Positions 30,658-40,900 of a stretch of 64,000 nt of DNA are shown here, in pieces. The position numbers and the translations under genes were made by a program. The stretch's first letter is position 1. Each line of letters begins with the position of its first letter. The stretch is from positions 447,129 through 511,128 of the forward strand of contig NW_008246077.1 of NCBI RefSeq assembly GCF_000281045.1, read 5' to 3'. The stretch is from Saprolegnia diclina VS20 (Eukaryota > Oomycota > Saprolegniomycetes > Saprolegniales > Saprolegniaceae). The notes under the pieces are model-generated. The model was not told the DNA's origin. It saw only the letters and a list, made by a program, of their open reading frames with translations, and made no database searches.

Positions 30658-31125
30658 GATCTGATTGTGCGACTGGACGAGACGTCGTGTGATCTCGCTC
30701 GCGTGGTTTGCTCTGGGTTGTACCAAAGACATTTAAGTAGAGAATCGGTGGGTATTTTGGCCTTGGTCGCTCCGACGAGCAGCCTGTCGAAGCGCGATTG
30801 GTGACTGGCAACGCTGGCTCTTGAAGGCGCTGGCAGATGACCAACGTGTGGACAAATTCGTCATGTTCTACGGTCGCCCCATCAGTCAAGCATGTCATCG
30901 CTTCTTGCACGGGTGCTTCTAGATTGTGGCACTTCATGCTTGAAGCTGCGACTGGCTTTCGAACCGTATGTTGAATACGTGGCGCCACGAGCATTCGAAT
31001 CCTCTACCCGTTGTCAACGTCACTGTCGGAGGCTGGTGAGATTTTTTCGAACCGGGGGATGTGCAGCCGCCTTCCGCGCGCGTGCCATCTCGCCAGAGGC
31101 TGCGCGTCGAACCGCAGATCGCAAC
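30658..31125. other. Intergenic region before the FYVE-DUSP gene
   Basis: 470 bp. An in-frame ATG at 30892 could extend the next protein by 78 residues, but that stretch is low in family resemblance and cysteine/arginine-rich. I treat it as 5' untranslated. Confidence 0.45.
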
Positions 31126-31968
31126 ATGCGTCGCAGCAAGCAAGTGTTCTCGCTCGCCTTTCCGAACGCCGTCGCCTCGCCCGACGCAGCGTGGATGGAG
31201 AAGAGCGAGAGCGCGCTCTGCGTCATTTGCCACTCGCCGTTCCAGCTCTGGACAAAGTGGAAGCACCACTGCCGCCTCTGCGGCCGCCTCGTGTGCGCCG
31301 CCTGCTCGCCCCACCGCGCCTACATTGACAAGGCGTCCAAGCGCACATGCCGCCTGTGCGGTGACGTGCTGCACATGCTCCAGGCGCTCGGCGACGCCCG
31401 CGTGCACAGCAAAGCCGGCAAACCGTCGCCTTTGTTCTTTCAGCAGCCGCACCCAGCCGACGAGTATGGCACGATCATGGCCATCTCGCGCGCGTCGCTG
31501 CGGTCAGACCTCTACTACATCATTTCGGCGTGGTGGCTAAGTCGGTGGCTTGCGTACGTGACCGCGGGCGGCGACCACCCGGGCGCGATCGCCAACCACT
31601 CGCTGCTCTCGTTTCATCGCGGCCAGCTCTTGCCCAAGCCCGAGTTGCCTCTTGGCGCGTACCATGCGATTCACCCGGACGTGTGGAAGGTGTTTCAGCA
31701 CTACTACGGCGGCGGGCCGTCGATATCGGTCGTCGGCACCTCGAAAGCGTGGAACATTCACTTGCGTCCGACCGAGATCTTTGGACACTGCTGGTTCCCC
31801 ATGGACGACGACAACGACAGCGTGTCGGAGCGCCCGAGCGTGATCCTTCGCCACCTCGTCGTGACACCGCCCTCGATCGTCGTGCCATCGACGCTCGCTG
31901 CGCGATATCAAAAAGCGCGGCTTGCGCCGTGTCGCCCGCGCGACTTGGGTTCTGTCCCAACGTCGTAG
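31126..31968 (+). CDS. FYVE zinc finger plus DUSP-domain protein
   Basis: Frame from the ATG at 31126 to the TAG at 31968, 280 residues. Residues 24-80 are a FYVE-type zinc finger: CVICHSPF, then KWKHHCRLCGRLVCAAC, then CRLCG. The R/K-HHCR-x-CG core is the phosphatidylinositol-3-phosphate pocket, so endosomal membranes are the likely site. Residues about 125-205 read as a DUSP domain (YYIISAWWLSRWLAYVTAG, then GPISV-like SISVVGTSKAW), a module known from ubiquitin-specific proteases; no protease catalytic domain is present. The C-terminus loses resemblance after LRHLVV, and a possible 40-nt intron starting at 31929 would extend the frame into the next gene (see findings). Binding to ubiquitin machinery is inference. 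Confidence 0.75.
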   Translation: MRRSKQVFSLAFPNAVASPDAAWMEKSESALCVICHSPFQLWTKWKHHCRLCGRLVCAACSPHRAYIDKASKRTCRLCGDVLHMLQALGDARVHSKAGKPSPLFFQQPHPADEYGTIMAISRASLRSDLYYIISAWWLSRWLAYVTAGGDHPGAIANHSLLSFHRGQLLPKPELPLGAYHAIHPDVWKVFQHYYGGGPSISVVGTSKAWNIHLRPTEIFGHCWFPMDDDNDSVSERPSVILRHLVVTPPSIVVPSTLAARYQKARLAPCRPRDLGSVPTS

Positions 31969-32060
31969 CGTCCGGCCCCACCGTCGTTGTACTACAGTAT
32001 CTGTGTTTCGACAAGTTGTCGTCGTCGTCGTAGCCCCAATCTCGTTTAATCGATTCGAAC

Positions 32061-34962
32061 ATGGATCGACCCCGCGTCCTATCCTACCCCAGTATCTCCG
32101 GCCCAGTGTAGTACCGTACGCTGTAAGGTTACACGGGACATTGCCCTTTCTCAACGCAAATCTTTTGAAACGCCACATGCACCTACGAGTGCGTGCGCTC
32201 GCCGACCACGCGATCCTCCGGCGCATCTACGAGCAGCGCTTGGTCGCGATCGACAAGTGCCGCGACCGGCTCCTTCAGAATGCCCGCGTGCAGGAAGAGA
32301 CGCTGACCAACATGCGCAACTACGTGGCGACGTCGCTCCAGAGCATGTACCGCGGCTGGAAAGGGCGTCTCGTGGCCGCCGACGTGCGACGACGGCACTA
32401 TGCTGCAATCGAGATCCAGCGCGTCGCCCGCGGCCTCTTGTACGTCGTTGGCATTCGTTAAATGTAGCGACCTTGTGTTTAGGGGACGTCGGGCGGCGCA
32501 GCGTGAGCGCCGCAAGCAAAACATGGTGCTGCAGAGCCCGTGGGCGATGAAGCAGCTTTTGGAGCGGAGCAAGCTCGTGCGCACGGTGGGCAGCTGGCAA
32601 GAGTGGTGCGACCCGTGGACGACCGAGTTTTTCTACTTTGAAATGTACACGCAAGACTCGCAGTGGCAGCCGCCGCCGCCCTACACGGCGTTCTTGCACT
32701 GCGATTGGGCCGAGTGCGGCTACGTCGCGACCACGATGCACGAGATTCACCAACACAAGCGCAGCGCCCACAAATGGTACTGCGACGTCTGCCAAGCGCG
32801 GAACGTCGGGTACTCGTTCCCGATTTGTCCCTACTGTGCCGTGGGCATGACGACCCCGGCTATTGTTGACGCCCGCGACTGGCCACTCGCGACGCGTCGT
32901 GCGTCGACAGTGACGGCACACGACACACATGACGTTGTACCCCCCGTGGCGTCGCCCAAGCGCCGTGACAGCGCGGTATCAAGCACCTTGATGCGTCGAT
33001 AGCTTGATCGTAGGGATAGGTGCGACGCGCGTCCTTGCGCCCGAGAACGGCTTCCATGGAGCCACCCCGCGATACAACCGACACGTCCGGGCTCCTACTC
33101 GCGACGACGGCCATTCGCCCGTGCGACTCGACGGCGTTCGACCACGTCATGTGGCTCAGCGCGTTCGAAGGCGTTGCCAGTGCGTTTGCAAAAGCCCAGT
33201 ACCCGAGCGGCAGTCTCTACGTCGGTGACTTTGCCGACGGTGCATGCCACGGGTGGGGCGAGTACTACTACGCCAACGGCGACCAGTATCGCGGGCAATG
33301 GGCCAACGGGTTTCGCCACGTACAACTACATTTCTGCGCTCTGTGGTCTCGAACCGGGAGTAGGGCTTTGGGCTCTGGGAAAGCGCGTGCGGCAAAACCT
33401 ACAAGGGGCAGTGGCGCGACGGCGTCAAGCACGGCGTCGGTCTTCTCACGTTTCCAAACGGCGAGACGTACGAGGGCGAGTGGGACGCCGGTGAGATCCA
33501 CGGACGCGGCGTGCACTCGAGTGCCAACGGCGACGTGTACGTTGGTGACTGGGACCATGGTGTCCACCACGGCTTTGGATCCCTTACCAAGGTACTCAGA
33601 CAAGTCGATCGCAACCCGTATACCGTATCGGTTGACAGGCGAATGGCAACTCGTACCGCGGTATGTTTGTGCACGGGCGAGCCGACGGTATCGGCATCCT
33701 CACGGCAGACGGCGAAGTCTACAAGGTATTGTGCGACAACATATGTTGCGATCGGAAGTCGGGTTAGGGCAACTGGGTCCGCGATGTGCGCGACGGCCGC
33801 GGCGTCTGCTTTTACGCCAACGGCAGCATCTACTCGGGCACGTGGGCCAACGACATGTGCGACGGCGCGGGCGTCTTTGTATCGGCGATGGGCGAAAAGT
33901 ACGTCGGCCACTGGCGCCGCAACCTCAAGCACGGGCGCGGCCGCTACGTCTTTGCCAACGGCGACATCTTTGACGGCACGTTTTCCGACAATATGGCCAA
34001 CGGTCTCGGCGTCTACCGCCATGTCGCGACCGGGGATGTGTACACGGGTCCGTTCGCCTCGGACAAGTACGACGGGCACAATGGCGTGTACGCCTGGGCG
34101 TCGGGCACGCTGTACGAAGGCGCGTTTGTCGACGGGCACATTCACGGCAAAGGTCGCATCACGTATTTCAACGGCAACAGTTATGCTGGCGACTTTGTGC
34201 AGGCGCAAAAGCATGGCTTTGGCGAGTTCAAATGGCCCAACGGCAACGTGTACCTGGGCGCGTTTGCGTTCGGCCGCATCAACGGCCGCGGCACAATGGT
34301 CTATTCCAGCGGCCACACGTACGACGGCGACTGGGTCGACGGCACGCGCCACGGAAGCGGCACCTTTATCTACGCGAACGGTGACGTCTACGACGGCGAC
34401 TGGGTCCACGACGAGTTTCACGGCATCGGCATGTACACGTGGCGCCCCGGCAGCTCGCTCCAAGAGGCCTACGAGGGCGAGTGGCACCACGGCATTCGAC
34501 ATGGCCGAGGCACGTATACGTATGTGGACGGGACCATCTACGACGGCGATTGGGTGTCGGGCAAGCGGCATGGCCACGGACGCTACCTCTGGCCCAACGG
34601 CGACTACTACGACGGCGCTTTTGACGACGAGACGCAGCACGGCGACGGGGTCTTCCAGGCTCACGTACGCTGCTAGCACCATTGGGTCGTTGATAGCACC
34701 GATGACGTAGGGCGGCGACCGGTACGAAGGCGCGTGGGAGCGCAACGTTCGGTCGGGTGCCGGGCGCATCGTATACGCCGATGGGAATGTGTTTGTTGGG
34801 AGCTTCTCCAACGGGCGCCGCCACGGTCCTGGCACCATGACATACGCCGACGGCAACGTCTACGCAGGTCTTTGGCTCCACGACGAGCGCCAAGGCGGCG
34901 GCATCTACACCTACCACGCGACACCGACCGACACACTGCGACTCCGCGTCTTTGGTGTCTAG
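32061..34962 (+). CDS. IQ, WW-like, C2H2 and 22-repeat MORN protein
   Basis: A plus-strand multi-exon gene. The start is uncertain: the ATG at 32061, 25 bp after a CCAAT, or the ATG at 32177. Order: two IQ motifs (LQSMYRGWKGR and IEIQRVARGLLGRR, the second formed across a 46-nt intron at 32432-32477), predicting calmodulin binding; a WW-like segment (WCDPWTTEFFYFEMYTQDSQ, then W and PPP); a C2H2 finger (CDWAECGY then HEIHQHKRSAH); and CX2C pairs. A 44-nt intron (GTATCAAG to GGATAG, about 32974-33017) joins this in frame to a long MORN domain with at least 22 repeats of about 23 residues (for example GDVYDGDWVHDEFHGIG), interrupted by four more short introns at repeat edges. MORN arrays act as membrane or cytoskeletal scaffolds. 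The 5' and 3' halves could be two genes. Confidence 0.7.
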
Positions 34963-35194
34963 TTGCCTGGACGGGCGAGTCTTGAACGCACATACCACAT
35001 TTGCCAGTTGCGTATATCGTGTGCTGTGCAGTGCGCAAGCCCGGTGACCTAACCCCAGGCGCAACCTCGATGGTTCCTGCATGAGATTGACAACGTGTGG
35101 TCTATGAACGTGCGTTCGTGGTCAAGTTGTCTTGTGTTATGTATTCACGTTGCTCAATGCGTTCAGGTATACACACGTAGTATGTCCGAGCGTC

Positions 35195-37813
35195 TCAGAG
35201 ACCGAGAATGTCGTCCATCAAGCTCTCTTCTTCATTGCTAAGAACGCTCGGGACGGGCCGTGGCGTCCAGTCCATCGCCCTTGCGTCGTCATTGGTCTTG
35301 CCACCGGCCACGGGTGCGCTCGAGAGCGTGCGTCGGGACGCCGTCATCTCGGGGCCGCCGAGACCGAGGCTTTCGGCCGGTGTTGGTGGCGAGTTGACCG
35401 TCGCCGGTCGGCCGTCAGGAATCTCGATGTCGACAAAGGTCTTTTCGAGCTCCTTGAGCGTCGCGGGCTTGACGTCGCTGAGGCGTTGAAGCACGCGGCT
35501 CTTGCCGATAAGGCGCTGACTGCAAAGCGCGACGTCCATGGCGGCGCGCCGGACCTTCTCGTTCGAGTGCGCGAGGGCTTTGGCGACGGCACTTAGCACA
35601 AGCGACGCGTGCAGCTGCAGCGCGCCGGCGTCGGCGTCGGTCGTCAAGCCAAACTCGGGCACGAGCAACCGAAGCACGTGCATTTGCACGAGCGCGTCCG
35701 TCTCTTTATGAAACACGCACGCAATGGCTCCTTGCATCGTGTGCACGTTGAGGCGCGCGAGCTTGAGGAGGCAGCGGCAACTGCCTTTTGACGTCCGGTT
35801 GTTGGGCTTTTGCATGCCGCGGAGTAGCCGTCCGATGCACTGCAACGTCAAGTCCTTCACCAGCGCATCGCGCCAGTCGATGTGCGGGCCGTAGATCTTG
35901 ATCAGCGTCGAGAAGAGGTCGATGGCGCCGTTGATGACTGGTGCGATCGAGTCGTAGAGGCAGTGGTGGACCACCGCGGCGTAGCCGACAAAGTGAGCTT
36001 GGGTCGGGCTGCCGGCCGTGGGTTTGACGTCGCGGAGGTCCGACTTGGTTTCGATGACGGCCTTTTCAATGTCGGCGAGCGCCTCTTTCCGGTCGCTCCA
36101 CGTCTTGCTCTCGAGCTTGCGCCACGCGACGGGCCCGACGACCGTCTCGGCGGTGCCCATGGCCGCGACCACCATCGCTAGCACAGCCGCATCGTCTTCT
36201 CGGAGCACCTCGATGAGCACGGGTTCGGGCTCGGCTTGCTGATTGTTGTGGCTGCTATTGTTGTTGTTACTACCGGCGGCAGTGGGCGCCGATGGCATCT
36301 CGGGTGCGTGGTTGTTGCCCGGCCCTTCGGTCTTGATCTCGTCGACGCGTCGCGCGAGAACCTTGAGCATTGCAGGCTTGACGCCGACGAGGCCTTCGAG
36401 CGTCGCTTTGGCGTCGACCGACCGCACGATGGTCGAAGCCGCAATCTCCAACGCCAGTTTCCGCGTCTTTTCGTCGACGATTTTGAGCGCGGGAACGGTC
36501 CAGCTGAGCACCCGCTCGGTCGTGAGCGTGTCGCTAAAGCCGAGGTCGGCGACCATGTCGTGGATGAGCTCGAGGCGCGGGCGGTCCAGTGGCTCGGCCT
36601 CAAACGTAGTCATGAGCAATGGGAGTGCCGGGAGCTTGGGTGCTTTGAGCAGCCGCAAGATACCATGCAGCGCCTCGCGTTGCGTGCGCTTGTTCGAGTC
36701 GTGGAGCTTCCCGAGGAGTGACTGCAAGAGAGCGTGCAGCTGTGGATGCACGGACGCAAACCGCTTGGGCTTGGCGCTCACGAGCGGTGCAAAGGCGGCG
36801 AGCACGTGCTGGAGGCACTCGAGCGCGCAGTACATGACGGGCGCGACGCGGTCGACGACGCCGCAGTTGATGGCGGCGAGCGCCGCACTCAGCGTCGACG
36901 CCGGTGCCGACGCATCGAGCTTCTTGACAAAGATGCCGATCGCGTCAAAGCCATCTTGACGGTCGCCCCACGGGTCGGCGCCCAAGAGCCGCGCGACACG
37001 TTCGCCAAACGTCGACGTGATGGCGGCACCGGCGTCGAACGGCGGTGCATCGGGCGACGACGGCGTCTCGGCCGCCAGCGTCGGCCCGCTCGTCTCGGGC
37101 GGCGGCTCTTCGCCCATATAGGCCGACGCCAGAATCGGCGCGTTTTCATGGAACGACGGCGCCCGCGACTTTTTGGGTTTGGCGACTGGCGCCATGTCTT
37201 GGTTCGTGCCGTCGCTCTCCGCCATGCTGGCGCGCTTGGCGGGCGATGCGGCCGCGGGACGCTTGACCGGCGACCCCATCGCGCGCTTCGCCGGCGAGGC
37301 CACGGGACGTGACAAGGGCGATGTCGGTGCTGTCGACCGCTTCATGGGTGAGCCCACGGGCCGCTTGGCTGGGGACGCCGGTGGCCGTTTCATGGGCGAC
37401 GCCGGTGCCCGTTTGACCGGCGATGGCGGTGCGCCGTCGGTGGTCGTGTCGTCGGCGGACGGGCCGGGCACCGATGCATCCTGCTGCGGCTGGCCCATGA
37501 GCGACGGCTCCACCGGAGCTTTGCCCACAACGACGAGATCGGCGAGCACATCGGCGGGCGGCTCATTGTTGGAGGTCGCGTCTTCGGTCGACGAACTGAG
37601 GTGGTCGTCGTCGCCCTTGGCGTCGATCTCCGAATCGTGGTGCTCGATATCGTCGTCGTCGTCGTCTTCGTCGTCGACCGCGAGCGACGGCGAGCTGCCT
37701 TGGTTGGTCAACGCGTTCGCCGCGTCCTTTGGCGGCTTGCGCCCGAGGCTGCTCGAGATCTTGGACTTGAGGCGGCCCATGACGCCTTTCTTGGCCTCAG
37801 TTCCGACGGGCAT
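35195..37813 (-). CDS. TOG/HEAT-repeat microtubule-associated protein with SPxKR repeats
   Basis: A one-exon frame of 872 residues from the ATG at 37813; the open frame continues upstream without a better ATG until it meets the neighbouring gene. The N-terminus is acidic, then about eight SPxKR repeats (SPVKR, SPMKR, SPAKR), likely Cdk or MAPK sites and microtubule-binding basic patches. The rest is helical with two TOG-like domains, each opening with the W-x-R signature: WGDRQDGFDAIGIFVKKL and WSDRKEALADIEKAV. TOG domains bind tubulin dimers (XMAP215, CLASP, CEP104, TOGARAM families). I cannot choose among these families; two TOGs after a long disordered tail is not a standard layout. It converges with the MORN gene. 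Confidence 0.75.
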   Translation of the reverse strand: MPVGTEAKKGVMGRLKSKISSSLGRKPPKDAANALTNQGSSPSLAVDDEDDDDDDIEHHDSEIDAKGDDDHLSSSTEDATSNNEPPADVLADLVVVGKAPVEPSLMGQPQQDASVPGPSADDTTTDGAPPSPVKRAPASPMKRPPASPAKRPVGSPMKRSTAPTSPLSRPVASPAKRAMGSPVKRPAAASPAKRASMAESDGTNQDMAPVAKPKKSRAPSFHENAPILASAYMGEEPPPETSGPTLAAETPSSPDAPPFDAGAAITSTFGERVARLLGADPWGDRQDGFDAIGIFVKKLDASAPASTLSAALAAINCGVVDRVAPVMYCALECLQHVLAAFAPLVSAKPKRFASVHPQLHALLQSLLGKLHDSNKRTQREALHGILRLLKAPKLPALPLLMTTFEAEPLDRPRLELIHDMVADLGFSDTLTTERVLSWTVPALKIVDEKTRKLALEIAASTIVRSVDAKATLEGLVGVKPAMLKVLARRVDEIKTEGPGNNHAPEMPSAPTAAGSNNNNSSHNNQQAEPEPVLIEVLREDDAAVLAMVVAAMGTAETVVGPVAWRKLESKTWSDRKEALADIEKAVIETKSDLRDVKPTAGSPTQAHFVGYAAVVHHCLYDSIAPVINGAIDLFSTLIKIYGPHIDWRDALVKDLTLQCIGRLLRGMQKPNNRTSKGSCRCLLKLARLNVHTMQGAIACVFHKETDALVQMHVLRLLVPEFGLTTDADAGALQLHASLVLSAVAKALAHSNEKVRRAAMDVALCSQRLIGKSRVLQRLSDVKPATLKELEKTFVDIEIPDGRPATVNSPPTPAESLGLGGPEMTASRRTLSSAPVAGGKTNDDARAMDWTPRPVPSVLSNEEESLMDDILGL

Positions 37814-37962
37814 CGATGTCGTCGCGACCGCCTCCGAATTGGCACTGAGTGCGGCCGAAACCCACGCCGACTCTCTCGAAATAGCCAACGCCCGCCAACG
37901 TTGGCCTAATTTAGCACACACCCCGAGCCCTACTACGTCATATTGGCAAACGTTATTATCGT

Positions 37963-40900
37963 CTACGAGCCAAGCCCAATGCCGACGAGACCGCTCGTGG
38001 TGGCGAGGACGCACGACGTCCCGAGCGCATCGAGCGCAAACCCCGGGTCGCACTGGCACTTGCCCGGTCCGGATGGAAACGAGTTGGGCGGACACAAGGA
38101 CGTGCACACGCCATTGTCGAGGAGGTAGCCGTCGTCGCACTCGCAGGCGCCGGCGTTGGTGAGCGACGCGTGGGCGTGGTCAGGACACAGTTCCGCTGTC
38201 ATTGCTGCGCCAGGTAGAACATCTGCCGGTAGCGGGTCTGCAGACGGCATCGGCGCTGCGTCGACCGGTGCGACACTGACGGACGAGACGCCGACAGACG
38301 CGACGGACGCCGGTGGCGACTCCCCCGACTTGGGCTCGGTGTGGGCCTTGACACTGCTAATCTTGATGCCAATCGACTTTTTCACTATGCCAATGTGTGT
38401 TGATACATTGACACGGAGCGATCGACAGTTGTACCTTTGTGAGGCTTGGGCGCGTCTTGGGATGGTTCCGTGCACGCCGTGTTGTGAGCGCCACTCTCGC
38501 CCACAAAGCCGATGAGACACTCACCGCAGGTGTTGGTGACAGCCAAGCACTAGGTGTAGGGTTATAAAACGGACCACATCGAACCCGTCGCCATACCGGT
38601 TCACGGCCCAAAGCGTCGCAGGCCGGCGCGTAGGCGCAATCGACTTCTTCGAGAATCAGCGGCGGTGGGCCATGCGTCGGCACAGCATTGTCCACCCGCA
38701 GCAGCGGCCCCAGCACCCCAAAGCTCCCGAGTGTCTCGGTTTGAATGTAGATATCGTACAGCGTGCCTTCCGCTAGGCCGTCGACGAGCAACGTTGCCTC
38801 GAGCATCGATGCGTTCCCGAGCACATGCGTCTTGGTGCGGTCACTCGTTGGCGTCGCAAGCTTGCGCGCCGGCGAGTAGTGGATGATGCCCACCGTGTTG
38901 AGTACAACGTGCACATTGAGAGCGTCGTTGCGGGCGTCGGTGGCCGAGACGTTGACCCGGTCGACGACCGGCGCCACGTCCGACGACTTGATCGCGTCGA
39001 GGCGCGCGACCGTGCCGTAGACACCGTGGCTGCCCACCGTCTCGGTCACGAGCAGCACGTCGTACGTCGTGTTAGCCAAGGGCACATCGACGTCAAACGT
39101 CCCCGCGTCACCGAGCAGACTCTTTTGTGCGACGATGGTCTGGTCCAAGCCGAGAACGTTGCCATAGATGACGTCAGGCGCCGTGGGCCGCCAGCGCGAG
39201 GCCATTGTGACAAGACAGTGGAGCACGCCGTGCGTGTTGAGCTTGTAGTGCAAGCGCAGCTGGGACGTGGACGCTGGCGTCGGCGCCGCCTCGTGGGCGA
39301 GAAGCAAAGGCGCGTGGCCAAACGTCGAAATGTTGCGGAGGACCGTGATGGGGCCGTAGATCCCCGCGTCGCCGTTCGTCTCGACGACCAAGTGCAGCGA
39401 GTAGTTGGTGTTTTGCACCAGCAGCTGCAGCAGCTCGGTATGCAGCGTGGTCGACGCCGGCACCGACCGACGCCACTTGACTTTTTCGTATCCGTACCGG
39501 TGCCAGTCGTCGTTGCTACCGCGCGGTTTCTTGGCGCTTACGTTGTAGACCGACGCCACCTCAATGTGTTCGCTGTCGTCGCTGACCATAAAGTGCACAA
39601 CGCCAGGCGCGGACAAGGCGAAACTGAGCTCCAATTCGGTCGTCGACGCTGCCTTGGGCTTGGCGGTGACGCTTGTGAACCGCGGGGCCGGTGGGTGGGT
39701 TCGCACGGACGTCCGACGCCACATCGACACGACGCCGTGGCTGCCGACCGTCTCGGTTGCAATAAACACATCGTACGACGTATTGGGCGCTAGCAATAGT
39801 CCGTTTTCGAGAAATAGAACATGGTCTTTCACTTCGCGCTGCGGCGCTGCCACGTCATGTGTCTCGTTCAACAGTACACAGCGTGGGTTTGTCATGGCGC
39901 AGTTGGCCGGCGTCACAAGCGTATGGACAATCGCGCCATCCTCGACACCGTCCAAGTCGACGACAACGTCGATGCCGGTCGTGTTGCCGTACGTCGGCTC
40001 GGCCCGGTACGCCCGAAGCCGCGGCGCGAGCGCATGGGTTGTCACAGCCACCGTGGTGGTGGCCGTGGCGTTGAAGTTGGCGTTGACCGTCGAGAAGACG
40101 CCGTCACTGCCCTGCGTCTCGGCCGCAAAAAACGCATGGTACGACGCATGCGGCTGCAAATGACGGATTTCGGCGTGGTACGTGACGACGACCGCGTCAC
40201 TAGCGTCGCTTGCCACCGTGTTTGACAGTTGCATGGGCCCGGCGGCCACGACGCTCTGCTGTCCGGGCGCCACGCGGTGAAAAGGTGTGTCCCGTGGCAG
40301 GTGCAGGTCCGATCGGCCGCCAAAGGCGTCGCTCGTCAAGACAAAGTAGGGATCCCGGCCACAGTCACGTAGACACGTCATTTGCCACGTCAAAAGCACA
40401 CCATCCGTCGTCCCATCGATGGGCGACGCTGAGAGTACGTCGTACGCTAGAGAGAGGTTGGTGTAGTCGGCGTGCGTGCGCACGGGCGTGCACACGACAG
40501 CGTCAAAGACACCTTCGCTCGCGTCAGTCTCCGGCACCGCGCAGAGCTCGTAGAGAGATCCGGGACGCAGCGATTTAAACGTTTTGGACGCGCCGTGGTG
40601 CTTTTGCCAGTCGTCGCGCGACACGGAGAGCGTGCCGTTGTCGACAACCCCGAGCCCGAGGCGGTCGAGCGTCGCGGCCTTGACGTCATTGGCGGTCAGC
40701 GTCGTCACCTCCAGTGCACTGATCGGACAAGTCTCGTTCGCTGGCATCTCGGTGGCATTGCGCGTGTCTTGCACCACGTAGAGTCCCCGGTGGAGTAGAA
40801 TGTAGTGCACGTTGCCAAACGACGAGAGGCCAAGTTCGAGCTCGATCGACGTCGCGGTGCCGACCGACGGCGTCACGCGCAGCAGGTCGAACGTCGGTGG

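Noticed and set aside
37814-38140. N-terminal extension of the TOG protein to 38140
   Set aside because: Overlaps the last exon of the FN3-repeat gene on the same strand and has no family resemblance.
37173-38162. 329-codon plus-strand frame
   Set aside because: Shadow of the SPxKR and acidic region of the TOG gene.
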